The notes: generated by a model from the sequence alone, not told the origin. A DNA stretch of 64,000 nucleotides from Clostridia bacterium (GCA_017625565.1 JAGAKN010000004.1:1-64000); one strand, 5' to 3'. Shown: positions 7,134 through 18,316, numbered from the stretch's first letter. Numbers and translations: made by a program.

Positions 7134-8087
7134 TTACCCGCGCTTATGCCGTAAAACCAAAGCAAACCACTCGCCTTTTTGCACCTGCGAAAGCACTTCT
7201 AACCCCACTTCTTCATACGCCGTTTTGACCATTTCCAATCGGCTTTCGATAATTCCACTCAAAATCAAAACCCCGTCTTTCTTCAAGTTTTTAGGCATGG
7301 ACGGCGCGAGCAATTTCAACACTTCGCCCGTAATATTCGCGAACACGACGTCCCCTTGCACGTCGGTATCGTCGAGCAAATTCGAGTGCGCTACCACCGT
7401 TTTATCGGCAACGCCGTTTAGCTGACTGTTATGCAAAGCGCTATCCACCGCAATCGGATCGATATCCGTCAAATACGCTTTGGGTGCGCCGAGTTTGATC
7501 GCGGAGATTCCCAAGATCCCACTACCGCAACCGACGTCGATACATACGGTTTCAGGCGAAACGTATTCCTGCATCAATTCCACGCACATCGAAGTCGTTT
7601 CATGTTCCCCCGTGCCAAAAGCCATATTCGAATCGAGTAATACCACTTTCTCGTCCGCACTCGGCGTATATTCGATCCATTCCGGCACGACCACGATTTT
7701 TCCCAAGTGAATGGGACGGAAATGCTTTTTCCAAACGTTGATCCAATCGTCCCCGTCCACCGTGCGCTTGGTTTCTTCCAACGTCCCGAACGGGATTGCG
7801 CCTTGGCTACGTTCCTTGGCGTCTTGAATATCCCTTAAAATGTCCGCGATCATTTTCGGAGCATCCGTTTCCGCGATATAGCATTTGACGAGCACGTCAC
7901 AGTTCTTCTCTTCCGTCAACTCGTCGTCGATATAGTCCCAAAACGTCGTTTCTTTTGCCGTTTGCAAAGCGATAATGTCCGCGCGATCGCAAATCGTCAC
8001 TCCGTAATCGGTATAATTCCACATAATATCCGAGATAATTTCACTCGCTTCCGTCGTCGTATGGATGGTTAATTCTACGTATTGCAT
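7134..8087 (-). CDS. prmA: Ribosomal protein L11 methyltransferase PrmA
   Basis: A 317-residue class I SAM methyltransferase that trimethylates ribosomal protein L11. The N-terminal substrate-recognition domain is followed by the SAM domain, with the PrmA-specific motif MAFGTGEHETTSMC (about residue 155) and the SAM loop IDVGCGSGILGI (about 182). FANIT near 252 is the usual NxxxPPY-type position. It is the first gene of the operon, preceded by promoter 8109-8137. Confidence 0.95.
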   Translation of the reverse strand: MQYVELTIHTTTEASEIISDIMWNYTDYGVTICDRADIIALQTAKETTFWDYIDDELTEEKNCDVLVKCYIAETDAPKMIADILRDIQDAKERSQGAIPFGTLEETKRTVDGDDWINVWKKHFRPIHLGKIVVVPEWIEYTPSADEKVVLLDSNMAFGTGEHETTSMCVELMQEYVSPETVCIDVGCGSGILGISAIKLGAPKAYLTDIDPIAVDSALHNSQLNGVADKTVVAHSNLLDDTDVQGDVVFANITGEVLKLLAPSMPKNLKKDGVLILSGIIESRLEMVKTAYEEVGLEVLSQVQKGEWFALVLRHKRG

Positions 8088-8108
8088 ATTCTTTTTCTCC
8101 TATCCCTT

Positions 8109-8137
8109 ATTATACCACGCCGTCGTCTATTTTGCAA
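8109..8137 (-). promoter_or_regulatory. Promoter of the prmA operon
   Basis: Minus-strand TTGCAA (8132-8137), 17 bp, TATAAT (8109-8114) with extended TGG. The short leader includes TAGGAG before prmA. Confidence 0.75.
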
Positions 8138-8156
8138 GTATTTGAAAGCCGAGTTT

Positions 8157-8187
8157 AAAGGGCTATGCGTTGTGCATAGCCCTTTTT
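8157..8187. terminator. Intergenic hairpin downstream of fucI
   Basis: AAAGGGCTATGC / GCATAGCCCTTT form a 12-bp stem. The strong T tract is on the plus strand, with a weaker TTT on the fucI side. It probably separates fucI from prmA. Confidence 0.65.
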
Positions 8188-8200
8188 TTGTCTTTTTCAA

Positions 8201-10003
8201 TTATTTAACGTTCTTATACAAAGGTCCGTACGCTTGACAAGCCCTGAAATCTTGTCCTTCCTTATCCATTCCGAACGCATTCCAGCTAGCAGGGCGGTAG
8301 ATCTTTTCTTCGTCTACGTTGTGCATACATACGGGGATACGGAGCATCGAACACATCGTAATCAAGTCCGCACCGATATGCCCGTAGGAAATCGCGCCGT
8401 GGTTCGCGCCCCAATTGTTCATTACGTCGTACGCTGTCTTAAACGCGCCCTTACCCGTAATTCTCGGAGCAAACCAAGTACAAGGCCAGGTATAGTCCGT
8501 TCTCTTCCAAAGTTTATGCGTGACTTCGTCGGGGATTGCCACCGTCCAACCTTCGGCGATTTGCATCACCGGGCCAAGCCCTTTTACCATGTTCAATCGC
8601 ATCATGGTCACAGGCATTTCCGCGCGCGTGACAAAACGGGAAGAATATCCACCACCACGGAAATATCCAAGGTCGGCATACGGCCAAGTCGTTGCGCCCA
8701 TACATGCGTCGATATCCTTATCCGTCATTTCCCACCATTTCTTCATCACGGCGTTGCCTTGTTCGTCCTTGACTTCGCCACACGCATCCACGCAAGCCGC
8801 GCCCGAGTTTATTAAGTGAATAAACCCATCCGCTTCTTTGGCTTTGCCGTCGATGTCATAGCCCGTCACGCGTTTGATCGCGTCACCCGACCAATACGTT
8901 CTAACGTCCGCGAAGATTTGCGCTCTGCCCGTCAAAAGTTTCCCGAACAACATACAAACACCGTTGAGCGTATCGTTTTCCGTCGCCAAAATATACGGTT
9001 CTCTCGCGCCGTTCCAATCGAACGAAGAATTGAGTATACTTTCAGGGAAATCGCAGTTGGGATAGAAATCCGTCCATTGTCTTTGCCCTTGGAACCCTGC
9101 CGCAATCGCGTTATGTCCCACCATTTCTTCTTCCGCGCCCTTGGGAAGATTTTTGTTTCCGTTCATCAAATCTTTGATGATGCACGCCATTTTTGCCGTG
9201 AACTCCCAATCCTTTTCCTTTTGCTGGGGAGTTCTTTGTAATTCAGGCGGATTTTTATCAAAGTCGGCATTACACTTCGCCTTTACCCAAGCGAGCGCTT
9301 TTTGGTATTCCGCTTCGTCGTAAACGCCTTCACTCATTCGACGGATAATTTCCACTTCGTCCACACTCTCTACGCGCATACCCAGGTATTCTTCAAACAA
9401 TTCCACGCTCACGATCGAGCCTGCAATCCCCATACAAATCGAGCCGATTTGCAGGTAGGATTTCCCGCGCATCGTCGCTACTGCAACCGCCGCGCGCGCA
9501 AACCGCAAAATCTTTTCCGCTACGTCGCAAGGAATGTTCGTATCGTCCAAATCTTGTACGTCGTGGCCGTAAATACCAAACGCAGGCAAGCCCTTTTGCG
9601 CATGGCCTGCAAGCACCGCCGCCAAATACACCGCACCGGGGCGTTCCGTACCGTTAAACCCCCAAACCGCCTTAATCGTCATAGGATCCATATCCATCGT
9701 TTCCGAGCCGTAGCACCAGCAAGGGGTGACCGTAAGCGTAATATCTACCCCTTCTTTTTTAAATTTGTCCGCGCAAGCCGCCGCTTCGGCTACTCTACCG
9801 ATCGTCGTATCGGCAATGACCACCTTAACCGGCTCGCCATTCGAATAGAACACGTTCTCTTGAATGAGTTTTTGCGCGTTCTTCGCCATGTTCATCGTTT
9901 GCACTTCCAAGCTTTCGCGCACCTTCAACAGCCCGCGTCTACCATCGATGGTCGGTCTAATCCCGATGACAGGATAATCCCCAATTAATCTACTGTTTGC
10001 CAT
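8201..10003 (-). CDS. fucI: L-fucose isomerase
   Basis: A 600-residue cytoplasmic isomerase that converts L-fucose to L-fuculose and also acts on D-arabinose. It is full length for the FucI family. It begins [22 protein letters not shown] and carries the conserved catalytic stretch containing ATENDTLNG near residue 340, which supplies a metal-binding aspartate, with the partner glutamate motif [14 protein letters not shown] near 305. A divergently transcribed AraC regulator begins 131 bp away. No fuculokinase, aldolase or fucose transporter lies in the window, so the rest of the pathway must be elsewhere. It has a recognisable -10 but no -35, as expected for an activator-dependent promoter. 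Confidence 0.95.
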   Translation of the reverse strand: MANSRLIGDYPVIGIRPTIDGRRGLLKVRESLEVQTMNMAKNAQKLIQENVFYSNGEPVKVVIADTTIGRVAEAAACADKFKKEGVDITLTVTPCWCYGSETMDMDPMTIKAVWGFNGTERPGAVYLAAVLAGHAQKGLPAFGIYGHDVQDLDDTNIPCDVAEKILRFARAAVAVATMRGKSYLQIGSICMGIAGSIVSVELFEEYLGMRVESVDEVEIIRRMSEGVYDEAEYQKALAWVKAKCNADFDKNPPELQRTPQQKEKDWEFTAKMACIIKDLMNGNKNLPKGAEEEMVGHNAIAAGFQGQRQWTDFYPNCDFPESILNSSFDWNGAREPYILATENDTLNGVCMLFGKLLTGRAQIFADVRTYWSGDAIKRVTGYDIDGKAKEADGFIHLINSGAACVDACGEVKDEQGNAVMKKWWEMTDKDIDACMGATTWPYADLGYFRGGGYSSRFVTRAEMPVTMMRLNMVKGLGPVMQIAEGWTVAIPDEVTHKLWKRTDYTWPCTWFAPRITGKGAFKTAYDVMNNWGANHGAISYGHIGADLITMCSMLRIPVCMHNVDEEKIYRPASWNAFGMDKEGQDFRACQAYGPLYKNVK

Positions 10004-10037
10004 AATCTTCTCTCCCTTTTAATATTGCTTGAAAATC

Positions 10038-10049
10038 CGTAAATTTACG
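10038..10049. promoter_or_regulatory. Perfect 12-bp palindrome in the fucI-araC intergenic region
   Basis: CGTAAATTTACG lies between fucI and the AraC gene, just downstream of a minus-strand TATAAT (10061-10066) that has no -35 partner. It is a candidate operator for the adjacent regulator. Confidence 0.4.
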
Positions 10050-10069
10050 TCTTTACCATAATTATATAC

Positions 10070-10099
10070 TTGCTATTCAAAGAATACTTGTGGTATAAT
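10070..10099 (+). promoter_or_regulatory. Promoter of the AraC-type regulator
   Basis: TTGCTA (10070-10075), 18 bp, TATAAT (10094-10099) with extended TGG. The start codon is at 10135. Confidence 0.65.
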
Positions 10100-10134
10100 A
10101 GTAAAAAGTATAAATATTTTCACATTGGGTAAAA

Positions 10135-10980
10135 ATGATGATTGTCAACGAACTCAAACAACACGGCACGGCGGATTTCCCTTTTGAATTATACAAGGTC
10201 GACCGCCTGCACCCCCGCTACGTCATGACCTTCCATTGGCACGTTTCCGTCGAGCTAATCCGCGTTATCAGTGGGGAGCTTTCTCTCACGCTCGACCACC
10301 GTTCCTACCGTTTACGTGCAGGGGAATTCGCGCTCGTCAACAGCGAAACCGTCCACGGTGCAACTCCGCACGATTGCATTTACGAAGTGATCGTTTTCAA
10401 TTTGGCATTTTTAAAAACGGGCAATCCCGTTTGCGACGGATTTATCGACGACCTACTCTCCCACGTTTCCTTTTTGAAGGAACGCCCCGAAAACGAAGAC
10501 GTAGCGCGCGCATTCCACAACGTATTTGAACAAATGGACGACGTTCAAACGACGGGCGCTCCGCCCTTTAAAGCTTTGGGCGCATTCTTAAATCTTTTAG
10601 GCGAAATCGAGCGCAACGTTTCGTTCACGTCCAACGTCAACGCCACGCTTTACGACGAAAAACGCATCGGCAAATTGAAAGCTGTTTTGGAATTTTTACA
10701 TGGCCACTACGCCGAAGAACTGACGTTAGACGATCTATCCAACGTAGCAAACCTTTCCCGAAAATATTTTTGCAAATTCTTCAAGGACATGACGGGAACA
10801 ACTCCCTTTCAATACCTTACCACCTACCGCGTGGAAAAGGCGGCGCGACAACTGCTCATCACAAAACTCCCGGTGACGGAAATCGCGCTCGATTGCGGTT
10901 TTAACGATTTAAGTTATTTCATCAAAACCTTTAAAGCGCGCAAGGGAATTTCCCCCAACCAATACCGTAAATCTTTCTAA
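10135..10980 (+). CDS. AraC-family transcriptional regulator, probable fucI regulator
   Basis: A 281-residue regulator. An N-terminal cupin sensor (about residues 20-110, with WHVSVELIRVISGELSL and a conserved SETVHGATPH) is followed by a C-terminal double HTH (about 180-281). The second HTH carries the AraC signature ending FIKTFKARKGISPNQYRK. It is divergent from fucI, so it most likely activates fucI in response to fucose or a related sugar; that is inference from position. Its coding strand is C-rich, unlike the minus-strand genes around it. The start is the first of two adjacent ATG codons after GGGT. Confidence 0.88.
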   Translation: MMIVNELKQHGTADFPFELYKVDRLHPRYVMTFHWHVSVELIRVISGELSLTLDHRSYRLRAGEFALVNSETVHGATPHDCIYEVIVFNLAFLKTGNPVCDGFIDDLLSHVSFLKERPENEDVARAFHNVFEQMDDVQTTGAPPFKALGAFLNLLGEIERNVSFTSNVNATLYDEKRIGKLKAVLEFLHGHYAEELTLDDLSNVANLSRKYFCKFFKDMTGTTPFQYLTTYRVEKAARQLLITKLPVTEIALDCGFNDLSYFIKTFKARKGISPNQYRKSF

Positions 10981-11010
10981 AAAAATCGGGCGATTTTGCC
11001 CGATTTTTTA
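10980..11010. terminator. Bidirectional terminator between araC-type gene and pnuC
   Basis: AAAAATCGGGC / GCCCGATTTTT stem with T or A tracts on both sides, shared by the convergent genes. Confidence 0.85.
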
Positions 11011-11031
11011 TATACTGCTACTGAAAATGTC

Positions 11032-11718
11032 CTAGCACATATTTTGGCGTTTCTTCATTCTCCGCCAATTCACAAAACCATAAAGATCGTTAAAAAGAAA
11101 AGCAACAAAGCACACGACCACCGATACGTAGCTTACGTTCGTTATGCTAGCCAAAATCCATAAAACAATCAGCACGATATCGTTTGTAGCGTAAGCCAAG
11201 GCAAAATACGGATTTCTTCTAAAAGTCAGATAAACACCAAGAAAGCTCGTTGTCACAGAAATCGTACTCGGGAGAATGTTCGCCGTGTTAAAATACACTA
11301 ATATAAAATAGAAAATTAACGTGATCACACCCGTCAATATCCACATAAATACTTGTTCCACTTTTGATATACTGTTGACTTGCACTTCCGCTTTATTGCC
11401 CTTATAAGGGTTTTTGAGCCAAGAAATTAAGGCGAAAACCGCCATAGGCATCGTCATACCGAGATAGGTTATCATTTCTCCGTAATAAGCAAAGCTGTAG
11501 GATATAACTCCGTATAGAATACTGAAAAGGATCATTAACGCTTGCCCTATCGGATTGCCTTTTGCATTAAAAATTAACGACGTGACGCCAATCGTTGACG
11601 CCACCAGCGTCAAGTAATTCGTTCTATCAAACATAAAAAACGATACGGCAATCAAGACGACCGACGAACCCCAAAGCCCAAGTTCTAGTTTGGAAAAATA
11701 CGCAAACCATTTTTTCAT
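11032..11718 (-). CDS. pnuC: PnuC-family vitamin transporter
   Basis: A 228-residue membrane protein with about seven spans. PnuC proteins facilitate uptake of nicotinamide riboside (PnuN-type) or, in some relatives, thiamine or riboflavin. The conserved NAKGNPIGQALMI segment lies near residue 48, SWLKNPYK near 100, and NDIVLIVLWILA near 180. The start at 11718 has GGAGA five bases upstream; a start six codons further up lacks an RBS. Only nine bases separate the U tract of a large hairpin from the RBS, so expression may be controlled by attenuation. The substrate is not settled by sequence. Confidence 0.9.
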   Translation of the reverse strand: MKKWFAYFSKLELGLWGSSVVLIAVSFFMFDRTNYLTLVASTIGVTSLIFNAKGNPIGQALMILFSILYGVISYSFAYYGEMITYLGMTMPMAVFALISWLKNPYKGNKAEVQVNSISKVEQVFMWILTGVITLIFYFILVYFNTANILPSTISVTTSFLGVYLTFRRNPYFALAYATNDIVLIVLWILASITNVSYVSVVVCFVAFLFNDLYGFVNWRRMKKRQNMC

Positions 11719-11727
11719 ACAATCTCC

Positions 11728-11786
11728 AAAAAACAAGCATCCGTATACATATCTTCAAAGACCTAACGATATGCAAACGGATGCTT
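11728..11786 (-). promoter_or_regulatory. Terminator/attenuator hairpin immediately upstream of pnuC
   Basis: Outer 10-bp stem AAGCATCCGT / ACGGATGCTT and inner CATATC / GATATG are followed on the minus strand by GTTTTTT, and then by the pnuC RBS. Two small hairpins precede it after the dnaJ stop (about 11790-11878). It is either the dnaJ terminator or an attenuator; no known riboswitch class was recognised. Confidence 0.6.
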
Positions 11787-11878
11787 TTAACATCTCTCTA
11801 CCCGGTGGCAGTTTTTTCGTATTATTTCTTAGTAATCGCTACAGGAAAAACGCTGTTTTCCCGGTTTTCGATTTCCTT

Positions 11879-13027
11879 TTAAAACGGCTTGTCGCCGTAC
11901 AACGCTTCTACGTTGTCCGAATATCTCCGCCGTTTATCGTATTGTTTCAAGTCGAAGTTCGCGTCCAACTTCTCAATCGCTTTCTTTTGCTCCTTGGAAA
12001 GCTTGGTAGGCACTTCCACCAACACGCGAATAATCAAATTCCCCGTACCGTTCCGCGCCGATTTAATCCCTTTCCCACGCACGGTGAATACCGTACCGCT
12101 TTGCGTCCCTTCAGGAACGGTAAAATCGAACGTGTCGTCCACGGTAGGCACTTTCACCGTAGCGCCGAGCACCGCCGTCTTAAACGAAATCGGCAAATCC
12201 ACGTGTAAATCAAATCGCTCGCGCGTAAAAATCTTATGCGGTTCTACGCGGAATACGACGATCAAATCCCCTGCGACACCGCCGTTGGGCGCAGCTTGCC
12301 CCATTTGCTTTTTGCGCATATAGCTACCCGTATCCACGCCTGCAGGAATATCCAACGTCACCGTCGTTTCCTTGCGTTGCGAGCCCTTTCCCTTACATTC
12401 GGGACATTTTTCCTGAATATTCCGCCCAGAGCCACCGCAATCGGGACAAACGCCTTGGCGAATGGTACGCCCGAACATGGTATTTTGCACCTGTTGCACC
12501 ACCCCGCGACCTTGACATTTTTGACAAGTGTTGAACGCCGTACCGCCCTTTGCGCCCGTGCCTTTACACGCTCCGCACGGCTCGTTTCTCGTATACGACA
12601 CCGTCTTTTTACAACCTTTCGCCGCGTCCATGAACGAGAGCGTCATCTCCCGTTGAATATCTTCGCCGACTTCCGAACGAGCCGTTCTACTCGCTCCACC
12701 ACCGAAACCACCGCCGAAAAAGCTGGAAAAAATATCCGAAATATCTTCAAACCCGCCTGCTCCGCCACCGAAACCGCCAAATCCGCCGAAACCGCCCATG
12801 CCGGGGTGTTCCAACTCGTAATCGTACGCCGCGCGTTTTTGGGAATCGGAAAGCGTTTCGTTCGCTTCGTTGATTTCCTTAAATTTTTCCGCGGCTTCCG
12901 CGTTGCCTTGGTTGCGGTCGGGATGGTATTTCATCGCCAACTTCCGATATGCCGATTTAATTTCCGCTTCACTCGCTTTTTTGTCTACGCCGAGTATGTC
13001 GTAATAATTCTTTTTTTGTTCTGCCAT
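11879..13027 (-). CDS. dnaJ: Chaperone DnaJ (type I Hsp40)
   Basis: A 382-residue co-chaperone that delivers substrates to DnaK and stimulates its ATPase. It has a J domain (about residues 6-70 with the HPD motif in KYHPDRN) and a Gly/Phe-rich linker (about 75-115). Four zinc-binding repeats follow ([32 protein letters not shown] at about 145-210), then the C-terminal substrate domains. The start at 13027 (MAEQKK) fits the family, with GAGAAG upstream. It follows dnaK after a 133-bp gap holding a strong GC-rich hairpin. Confidence 0.96.
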   Translation of the reverse strand: MAEQKKNYYDILGVDKKASEAEIKSAYRKLAMKYHPDRNQGNAEAAEKFKEINEANETLSDSQKRAAYDYELEHPGMGGFGGFGGFGGGAGGFEDISDIFSSFFGGGFGGGASRTARSEVGEDIQREMTLSFMDAAKGCKKTVSYTRNEPCGACKGTGAKGGTAFNTCQKCQGRGVVQQVQNTMFGRTIRQGVCPDCGGSGRNIQEKCPECKGKGSQRKETTVTLDIPAGVDTGSYMRKKQMGQAAPNGGVAGDLIVVFRVEPHKIFTRERFDLHVDLPISFKTAVLGATVKVPTVDDTFDFTVPEGTQSGTVFTVRGKGIKSARNGTGNLIIRVLVEVPTKLSKEQKKAIEKLDANFDLKQYDKRRRYSDNVEALYGDKPF

Positions 13028-13114
13028 AACGCTACTTCTCTCTATCAAGATCAGGTTTTACGCCGTCAACGTACACCTGTCTACGCCATTTTTTTATGCT
13101 TAAACGCCACTACG

Positions 13115-13139
13115 GGCTTGGCGGAAAATCCGCCAAGCC
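13115..13139 (-). other. GC-rich hairpin between dnaK and dnaJ
   Basis: Perfect 11-bp stem GGCTTGGCGGA / TCCGCCAAGCC with a three-base loop, lacking a T tract. It probably stabilises or processes the dnaK-dnaJ message, not terminates it. Confidence 0.5.
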
Positions 13140-13160
13140 ACGCGGTTTGTTTGTGATTGC

Positions 13161-14990
<1,830 letters not shown>

Positions 14991-15078
14991 TTACAGTTAT
15001 ATTTAACCACTCAAAAACCGCCTTAAACACAATTTTCAAAAAATTTTTTTCGCGGGCGAAACACTCCTGTTTCCTAGC

Positions 15079-15118
15079 AAAAAACGCCCTACCGTCCACG
15101 ATAGAGCGTCTTTTTTTT
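15079..15118. terminator. Bidirectional terminator between LTA-synthase-like gene and dnaK
   Basis: A 10-bp stem (15084-15109) with T tracts on both strands. It serves the minus-strand gene ending at 15126. The interval 14949-15078 shows only the dnaK leader, with no clear vegetative promoter. Confidence 0.75.
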
Positions 15119-15125
15119 ATCTTTT

Positions 15126-16673
15126 TTAATAGAAGTTCTTTTGATAGTATTTGGATTTTTTAGAAATTTCGGTATTCAGCGTATGATAGCCGATCTCTTC
15201 CGCTAACGTCGGTTGCGTAGAGAACACGTTCGTCCCCAAACCCAAACGTTCGCCCTTCCACACATAGCCTAAGCCTGCCATGATCGTAGGGAACATATCC
15301 ATCGTCGTAAATACCCGATTTTTCGTCCTACCTTGCGGAATGATTGCAGAATTGATAAAACAATTATACATCGTTCTATCCTTTTGCTCGACGTTTTCCA
15401 CCAAGCACGAATCCATTCGCATATGATCACCGGCGATCACAATCAGCGTATCTTCGTAAAACGGTTGCCCTTCGCACCAATCCAAGAACGCCTTAAGTTG
15501 CCGATCCGCGCAAGCGATTACGTTCCCTGCCGTTTGCGCATGCTCCGTTCCACACAAATCGCAAACGTACCCGACGGGGAAATGCGTATCCACCGTGAGC
15601 ATCGTCAAATGAAAGGGTTTCGAGCCAGCGGACAATTCCGTCAATTCTTTTTTAGCGATTTCATAGAGATAGAAATCTTCATACCCCCAAAATCCGTTGT
15701 GGTAATCGGGTGCAATCAACCCGTCTTTGCGCGCCGAATACAAATCGTAGCAACGATAGTTCCCGTGCGAAGTGAAATAGGTTTTTCTGCCCCCAAACTC
15801 CGCATCCGAACCGCACAAGAATTCCTGCGTGTAGCCCATATCCTCCAAGACGTCGCCCATTGTATACAATCCCGGCGCGAAATTTTCCCGCAAATTCATG
15901 GCGTTCGTCGTCGTCGGAAACGCAAAGGGTACGCCCGCCGTCATGGCAAGTAGCGCGCCCATCGTCCACGTCGCGCCCCATACGTTATGAAATCCGCCCA
16001 GCCTATCGCCGTCCGAAAACGAAACGTTGTTCTCGGCAAGTGTTTCCAAAGCCGGAATATAACTCACGCCGACTTGCTCTCCGCCCTTTTCCTTTGCGCC
16101 GTAGCTCGTTTCCATACTCTCTAAAACGATAAACAACAAGTTTTTCGGGGCTTCTTCACCGTCGCGCAAACGGATATCCGCCCTTTCAGGATCGACGTAA
16201 TACGTTTCGTATAAATTCGTACTCTTGCGTTGGTTTTCAATGAACGTAAACAATCCGTACTGTTTATCGGCGAGCGACAAACTGTTAAACAGCGCAAGGA
16301 AACAGCTACAAGCCGCCATAATCCGCGCAATCAACGTGATGTTGATCGACAAACGCACGTTTTTGAGTTTCATCCATACCGAAACGGATACTCTCGTCCG
16401 CCAATCGATCACGACGACGGTTATGTAAATCGCCAAAAAGATGAGAATCCGCGGTACGCAGTAGCGGATACCCGACTCCACCAAAGACGAATCCGTACCT
16501 TTTAACGGATTCATTAGCGTGAAGATAATCTCTTCGATCGTCGCGTTGAAATGCGCTTTCGCCCAAGTACATAAACAAAAAATTACGTACGCCAGCAAAT
16601 AGACGAGCCCAACGAAAACGTAAACCGAAATCCGTAGTCCCTTATTTTTTCTCGGTGGTTTGTTCTGTTTCAT
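15126..16673 (-). CDS. LTA-synthase-like membrane sulfatase-fold phosphotransferase
   Basis: A 515-residue polytopic membrane protein with an extracellular alkaline-phosphatase-fold domain, as in lipoteichoic acid synthases. Membrane spans occupy about residues 10-160. The catalytic domain then shows the metal-binding VLESMETSYG (about 200), the nucleophile threonine in GATWTMGALLAMTAG (about 260), TVDTHFP (about 380) and the metal-binding GDHMRMD (about 438). These are all positions of the LtaS/EptA superfamily. It would transfer glycerophosphate or phosphoethanolamine groups to envelope polymers. The start at 16673 overlaps the upstream gene by 32 bp; a longer frame reads back through that gene and is not preferred. 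Confidence 0.82.
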   Translation of the reverse strand: MKQNKPPRKNKGLRISVYVFVGLVYLLAYVIFCLCTWAKAHFNATIEEIIFTLMNPLKGTDSSLVESGIRYCVPRILIFLAIYITVVVIDWRTRVSVSVWMKLKNVRLSINITLIARIMAACSCFLALFNSLSLADKQYGLFTFIENQRKSTNLYETYYVDPERADIRLRDGEEAPKNLLFIVLESMETSYGAKEKGGEQVGVSYIPALETLAENNVSFSDGDRLGGFHNVWGATWTMGALLAMTAGVPFAFPTTTNAMNLRENFAPGLYTMGDVLEDMGYTQEFLCGSDAEFGGRKTYFTSHGNYRCYDLYSARKDGLIAPDYHNGFWGYEDFYLYEIAKKELTELSAGSKPFHLTMLTVDTHFPVGYVCDLCGTEHAQTAGNVIACADRQLKAFLDWCEGQPFYEDTLIVIAGDHMRMDSCLVENVEQKDRTMYNCFINSAIIPQGRTKNRVFTTMDMFPTIMAGLGYVWKGERLGLGTNVFSTQPTLAEEIGYHTLNTEISKKSKYYQKNFY

Positions 16674-16995
16674 TCTCTTTCGTTGTTCCCTTGTCTTTTT
16701 TCCCAAGCTTAACCCCGAAACGGTTGGTGCTCGCAAAATACCCGAACAAAACCGCAAACGCAACCGCAATCACCGTATAATACGATCCGTACGCATTGAT
16801 TTCTCTATCAAATAAATACCCCGCGACGGTTGCCACCGCCTCCGAACAAAGCGCAACAAACACCGTTATAACGGCGTATTTCATCACGATCTCCAAACGC
16901 GAAACCCGTTCCCGATCCTTTTTATACAATAGAAACAACGTTATAAACGGCGTGAAAAATACGTTTATTAGCATCGTCACTTGTTCGATTGTCAT
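16642..16995 (-). CDS. Small membrane protein upstream of LTA-synthase-like gene
   Basis: A 117-residue protein with an N-terminal hydrophobic segment, a charged linker (KKDRERVSRLEI), two further membrane spans (about residues 35-58 and 65-88) and a highly charged Lys/Glu/Thr tail. I do not recognise the family. It overlaps the LTA-synthase-like gene by 32 bp and has a clear RBS (GGGAGTG) and promoter, so the two are probably co-expressed; it may be an accessory subunit. The start at 16995 is chosen for its RBS. Confidence 0.7.
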   Translation of the reverse strand: MTIEQVTMLINVFFTPFITLFLLYKKDRERVSRLEIVMKYAVITVFVALCSEAVATVAGYLFDREINAYGSYYTVIAVAFAVLFGYFASTNRFGVKLGKKDKGTTKENETEQTTEKK

Positions 16996-17025
16996 ACTTA
17001 CACTCCCTTTCATTTCTTATTTTTA

Positions 17026-17055
17026 AGTATAGCATAATCCGTCGAAATATGTCAA
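17026..17055 (-). promoter_or_regulatory. Promoter of the LTA-synthase-like operon
   Basis: TTGACA (17050-17055, minus), 18 bp, TATACT (17026-17031) with extended TGC. Confidence 0.8.
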
Positions 17056-17102
17056 GTATTTTTGTAGCAAGCATAAACCGACGAAAATGTGCATGCAAAA
17101 TC

Positions 17103-17131
17103 TTGACAAATCCTTACAAAAAATGTATACT
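17103..17131 (+). promoter_or_regulatory. Promoter of the SDR gene
   Basis: TTGACA (17103-17108), 17 bp, TATACT (17126-17131). It is divergent from the preceding promoter. Confidence 0.8.
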
Positions 17132-17171
17132 AAACGTATAGAACGTTTTATTTTTAAAGGAGAAAAGTATT

Positions 17172-17933
17172 ATGATTTCATTACAAGATAAAGTCGTCAT
17201 CATCACGGGCGGCGGACGCGGTATCGGTTTCGGGCTTTCCACGGCGTTTGCGAAAGCCGGTGCAAAGCTCGTTTTGACGGGTAGAACGGAAAGCACGTTG
17301 TTGCAAGCGAAAGAACAATTAGAGAGCGCGTACGGGACGGAAGTACTTCCCGTGACGGCGGACGGCGCAGATGAAGCAGCCATCCAAAACGTTATCGATA
17401 AAACAGTGGAACGTTTCGGACGGATCGACGCCGTCATTAATAACGCCCAAGCTTCGGCGTCGGGAAAAATGCTCGTAGATCACACGAAAGAAGATCTCGA
17501 TTTGGCAATCTATTCGGGTTTATACGCAACCTTCTTCTATATGCAAAAAGCCTTCCCCCACTTAAAGCAGACGAAAGGCTGTGTCATTAACTTTGCAAGT
17601 GGCGCGGGATTATTCGGACGTATCGCACAATCGTCCTACGCGGCGGCAAAAGAAGGAATTCGTGGGCTCTCTAGAGTTGCCGCAACCGAATGGGCGCCCG
17701 ACGGAGTACGTGTCAACGTCATTTGCCCGCTTGCGATGACGGAAGGTTTGAAAAAATTCAAGGAAGAATACCCCGAACGCTATGAACAAACAATCAAAGG
17801 CGTACCGATGGGTAGATTTGCCGATCCTGAAAAGGACGTCGGCGCGGTTTGCGTATTCCTTTGTTCGGAAGAAGCAAGTTTTGTCACCGGCGAAACGATC
17901 ACCTTGCAAGGTGGTAGCGGTTTAAGACCGTAA
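17172..17933 (+). CDS. SDR-family NAD(P)-dependent oxidoreductase
   Basis: A 253-residue classical short-chain dehydrogenase. The cofactor loop GGGRGIGFG is at residues 13-21, NNAQ (variant of NNAG) near 90, and the catalytic Ser-Tyr-Lys triad is in FASGAGLFGRIAQSSYAAAKE (about 142-163). The C-terminal TGETITLQGG is typical. It resembles FabG-like enzymes, but it lies alone, outside any fatty acid cluster, so the substrate is unknown. It forms a single-gene unit with its own promoter, RBS (AAAGGAG) and terminator. Confidence 0.9.
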   Translation: MISLQDKVVIITGGGRGIGFGLSTAFAKAGAKLVLTGRTESTLLQAKEQLESAYGTEVLPVTADGADEAAIQNVIDKTVERFGRIDAVINNAQASASGKMLVDHTKEDLDLAIYSGLYATFFYMQKAFPHLKQTKGCVINFASGAGLFGRIAQSSYAAAKEGIRGLSRVAATEWAPDGVRVNVICPLAMTEGLKKFKEEYPERYEQTIKGVPMGRFADPEKDVGAVCVFLCSEEASFVTGETITLQGGSGLRP

Positions 17934-17957
17934 GCCCAAGATCCTTACAAACACAAT

Positions 17958-17988
17958 AAAAAAGTCGATCTCCAGATCGACTTTTTTG
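17958..17988. terminator. Bidirectional terminator, SDR / zinc-ribbon genes
   Basis: AAAAGTCGATCT / AGATCGACTTTT stem with T tracts on both sides. Confidence 0.85.
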
Positions 17989-18004
17989 TTTCCCGTTTTT
18001 TTTC

Positions 18005-18277
18005 TTATAATATAGACAACGCCACGACAAAATTCACCGTTGCAATCGCAATCGCCGCGATAGAAAAGCCTTTTCCTTTTCCTTTACGTTTGCTCGCTCT
18101 CGCCAAACCAACTCCGCCAAATACCCAACCTAAAATCGGCATGAAAAACGAACAAACAAACCCCGCAATCGCCATACCGTTGCCCTTTTGTTCCGCCTGT
18201 TCTTGGATTGCCACCCCACAATGTGGACAAATCACCGCTTGATCGCATACCGATTGACCGCAATTTTTACAAAACAT
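18005..18277 (-). CDS. Zinc-ribbon membrane protein (DUF4190-like)
   Basis: A 90-residue protein. An N-terminal zinc ribbon (MFCKNCGQSV with CPHCG) is followed by two hydrophobic segments. The middle GMAIAGFVCSFFMPILGWVFGGVGL and the basic KRKGKGKGFS loop are typical of small zinc-ribbon/DUF4190 membrane proteins. The function is unknown. The start at 18277 is chosen because GGAGG then has six bases of spacing; other ATGs upstream would lack an RBS. It is transcribed divergently from a Cro/CI-type regulator through a consensus promoter whose spacer contains a palindromic operator. Confidence 0.75.
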   Translation of the reverse strand: MFCKNCGQSVCDQAVICPHCGVAIQEQAEQKGNGMAIAGFVCSFFMPILGWVFGGVGLARASKRKGKGKGFSIAAIAIATVNFVVALSIL

Positions 18278-18316
18278 AACCATCCTCCAAAAAATTTTTT
18301 TCATTTGCGTATACTT

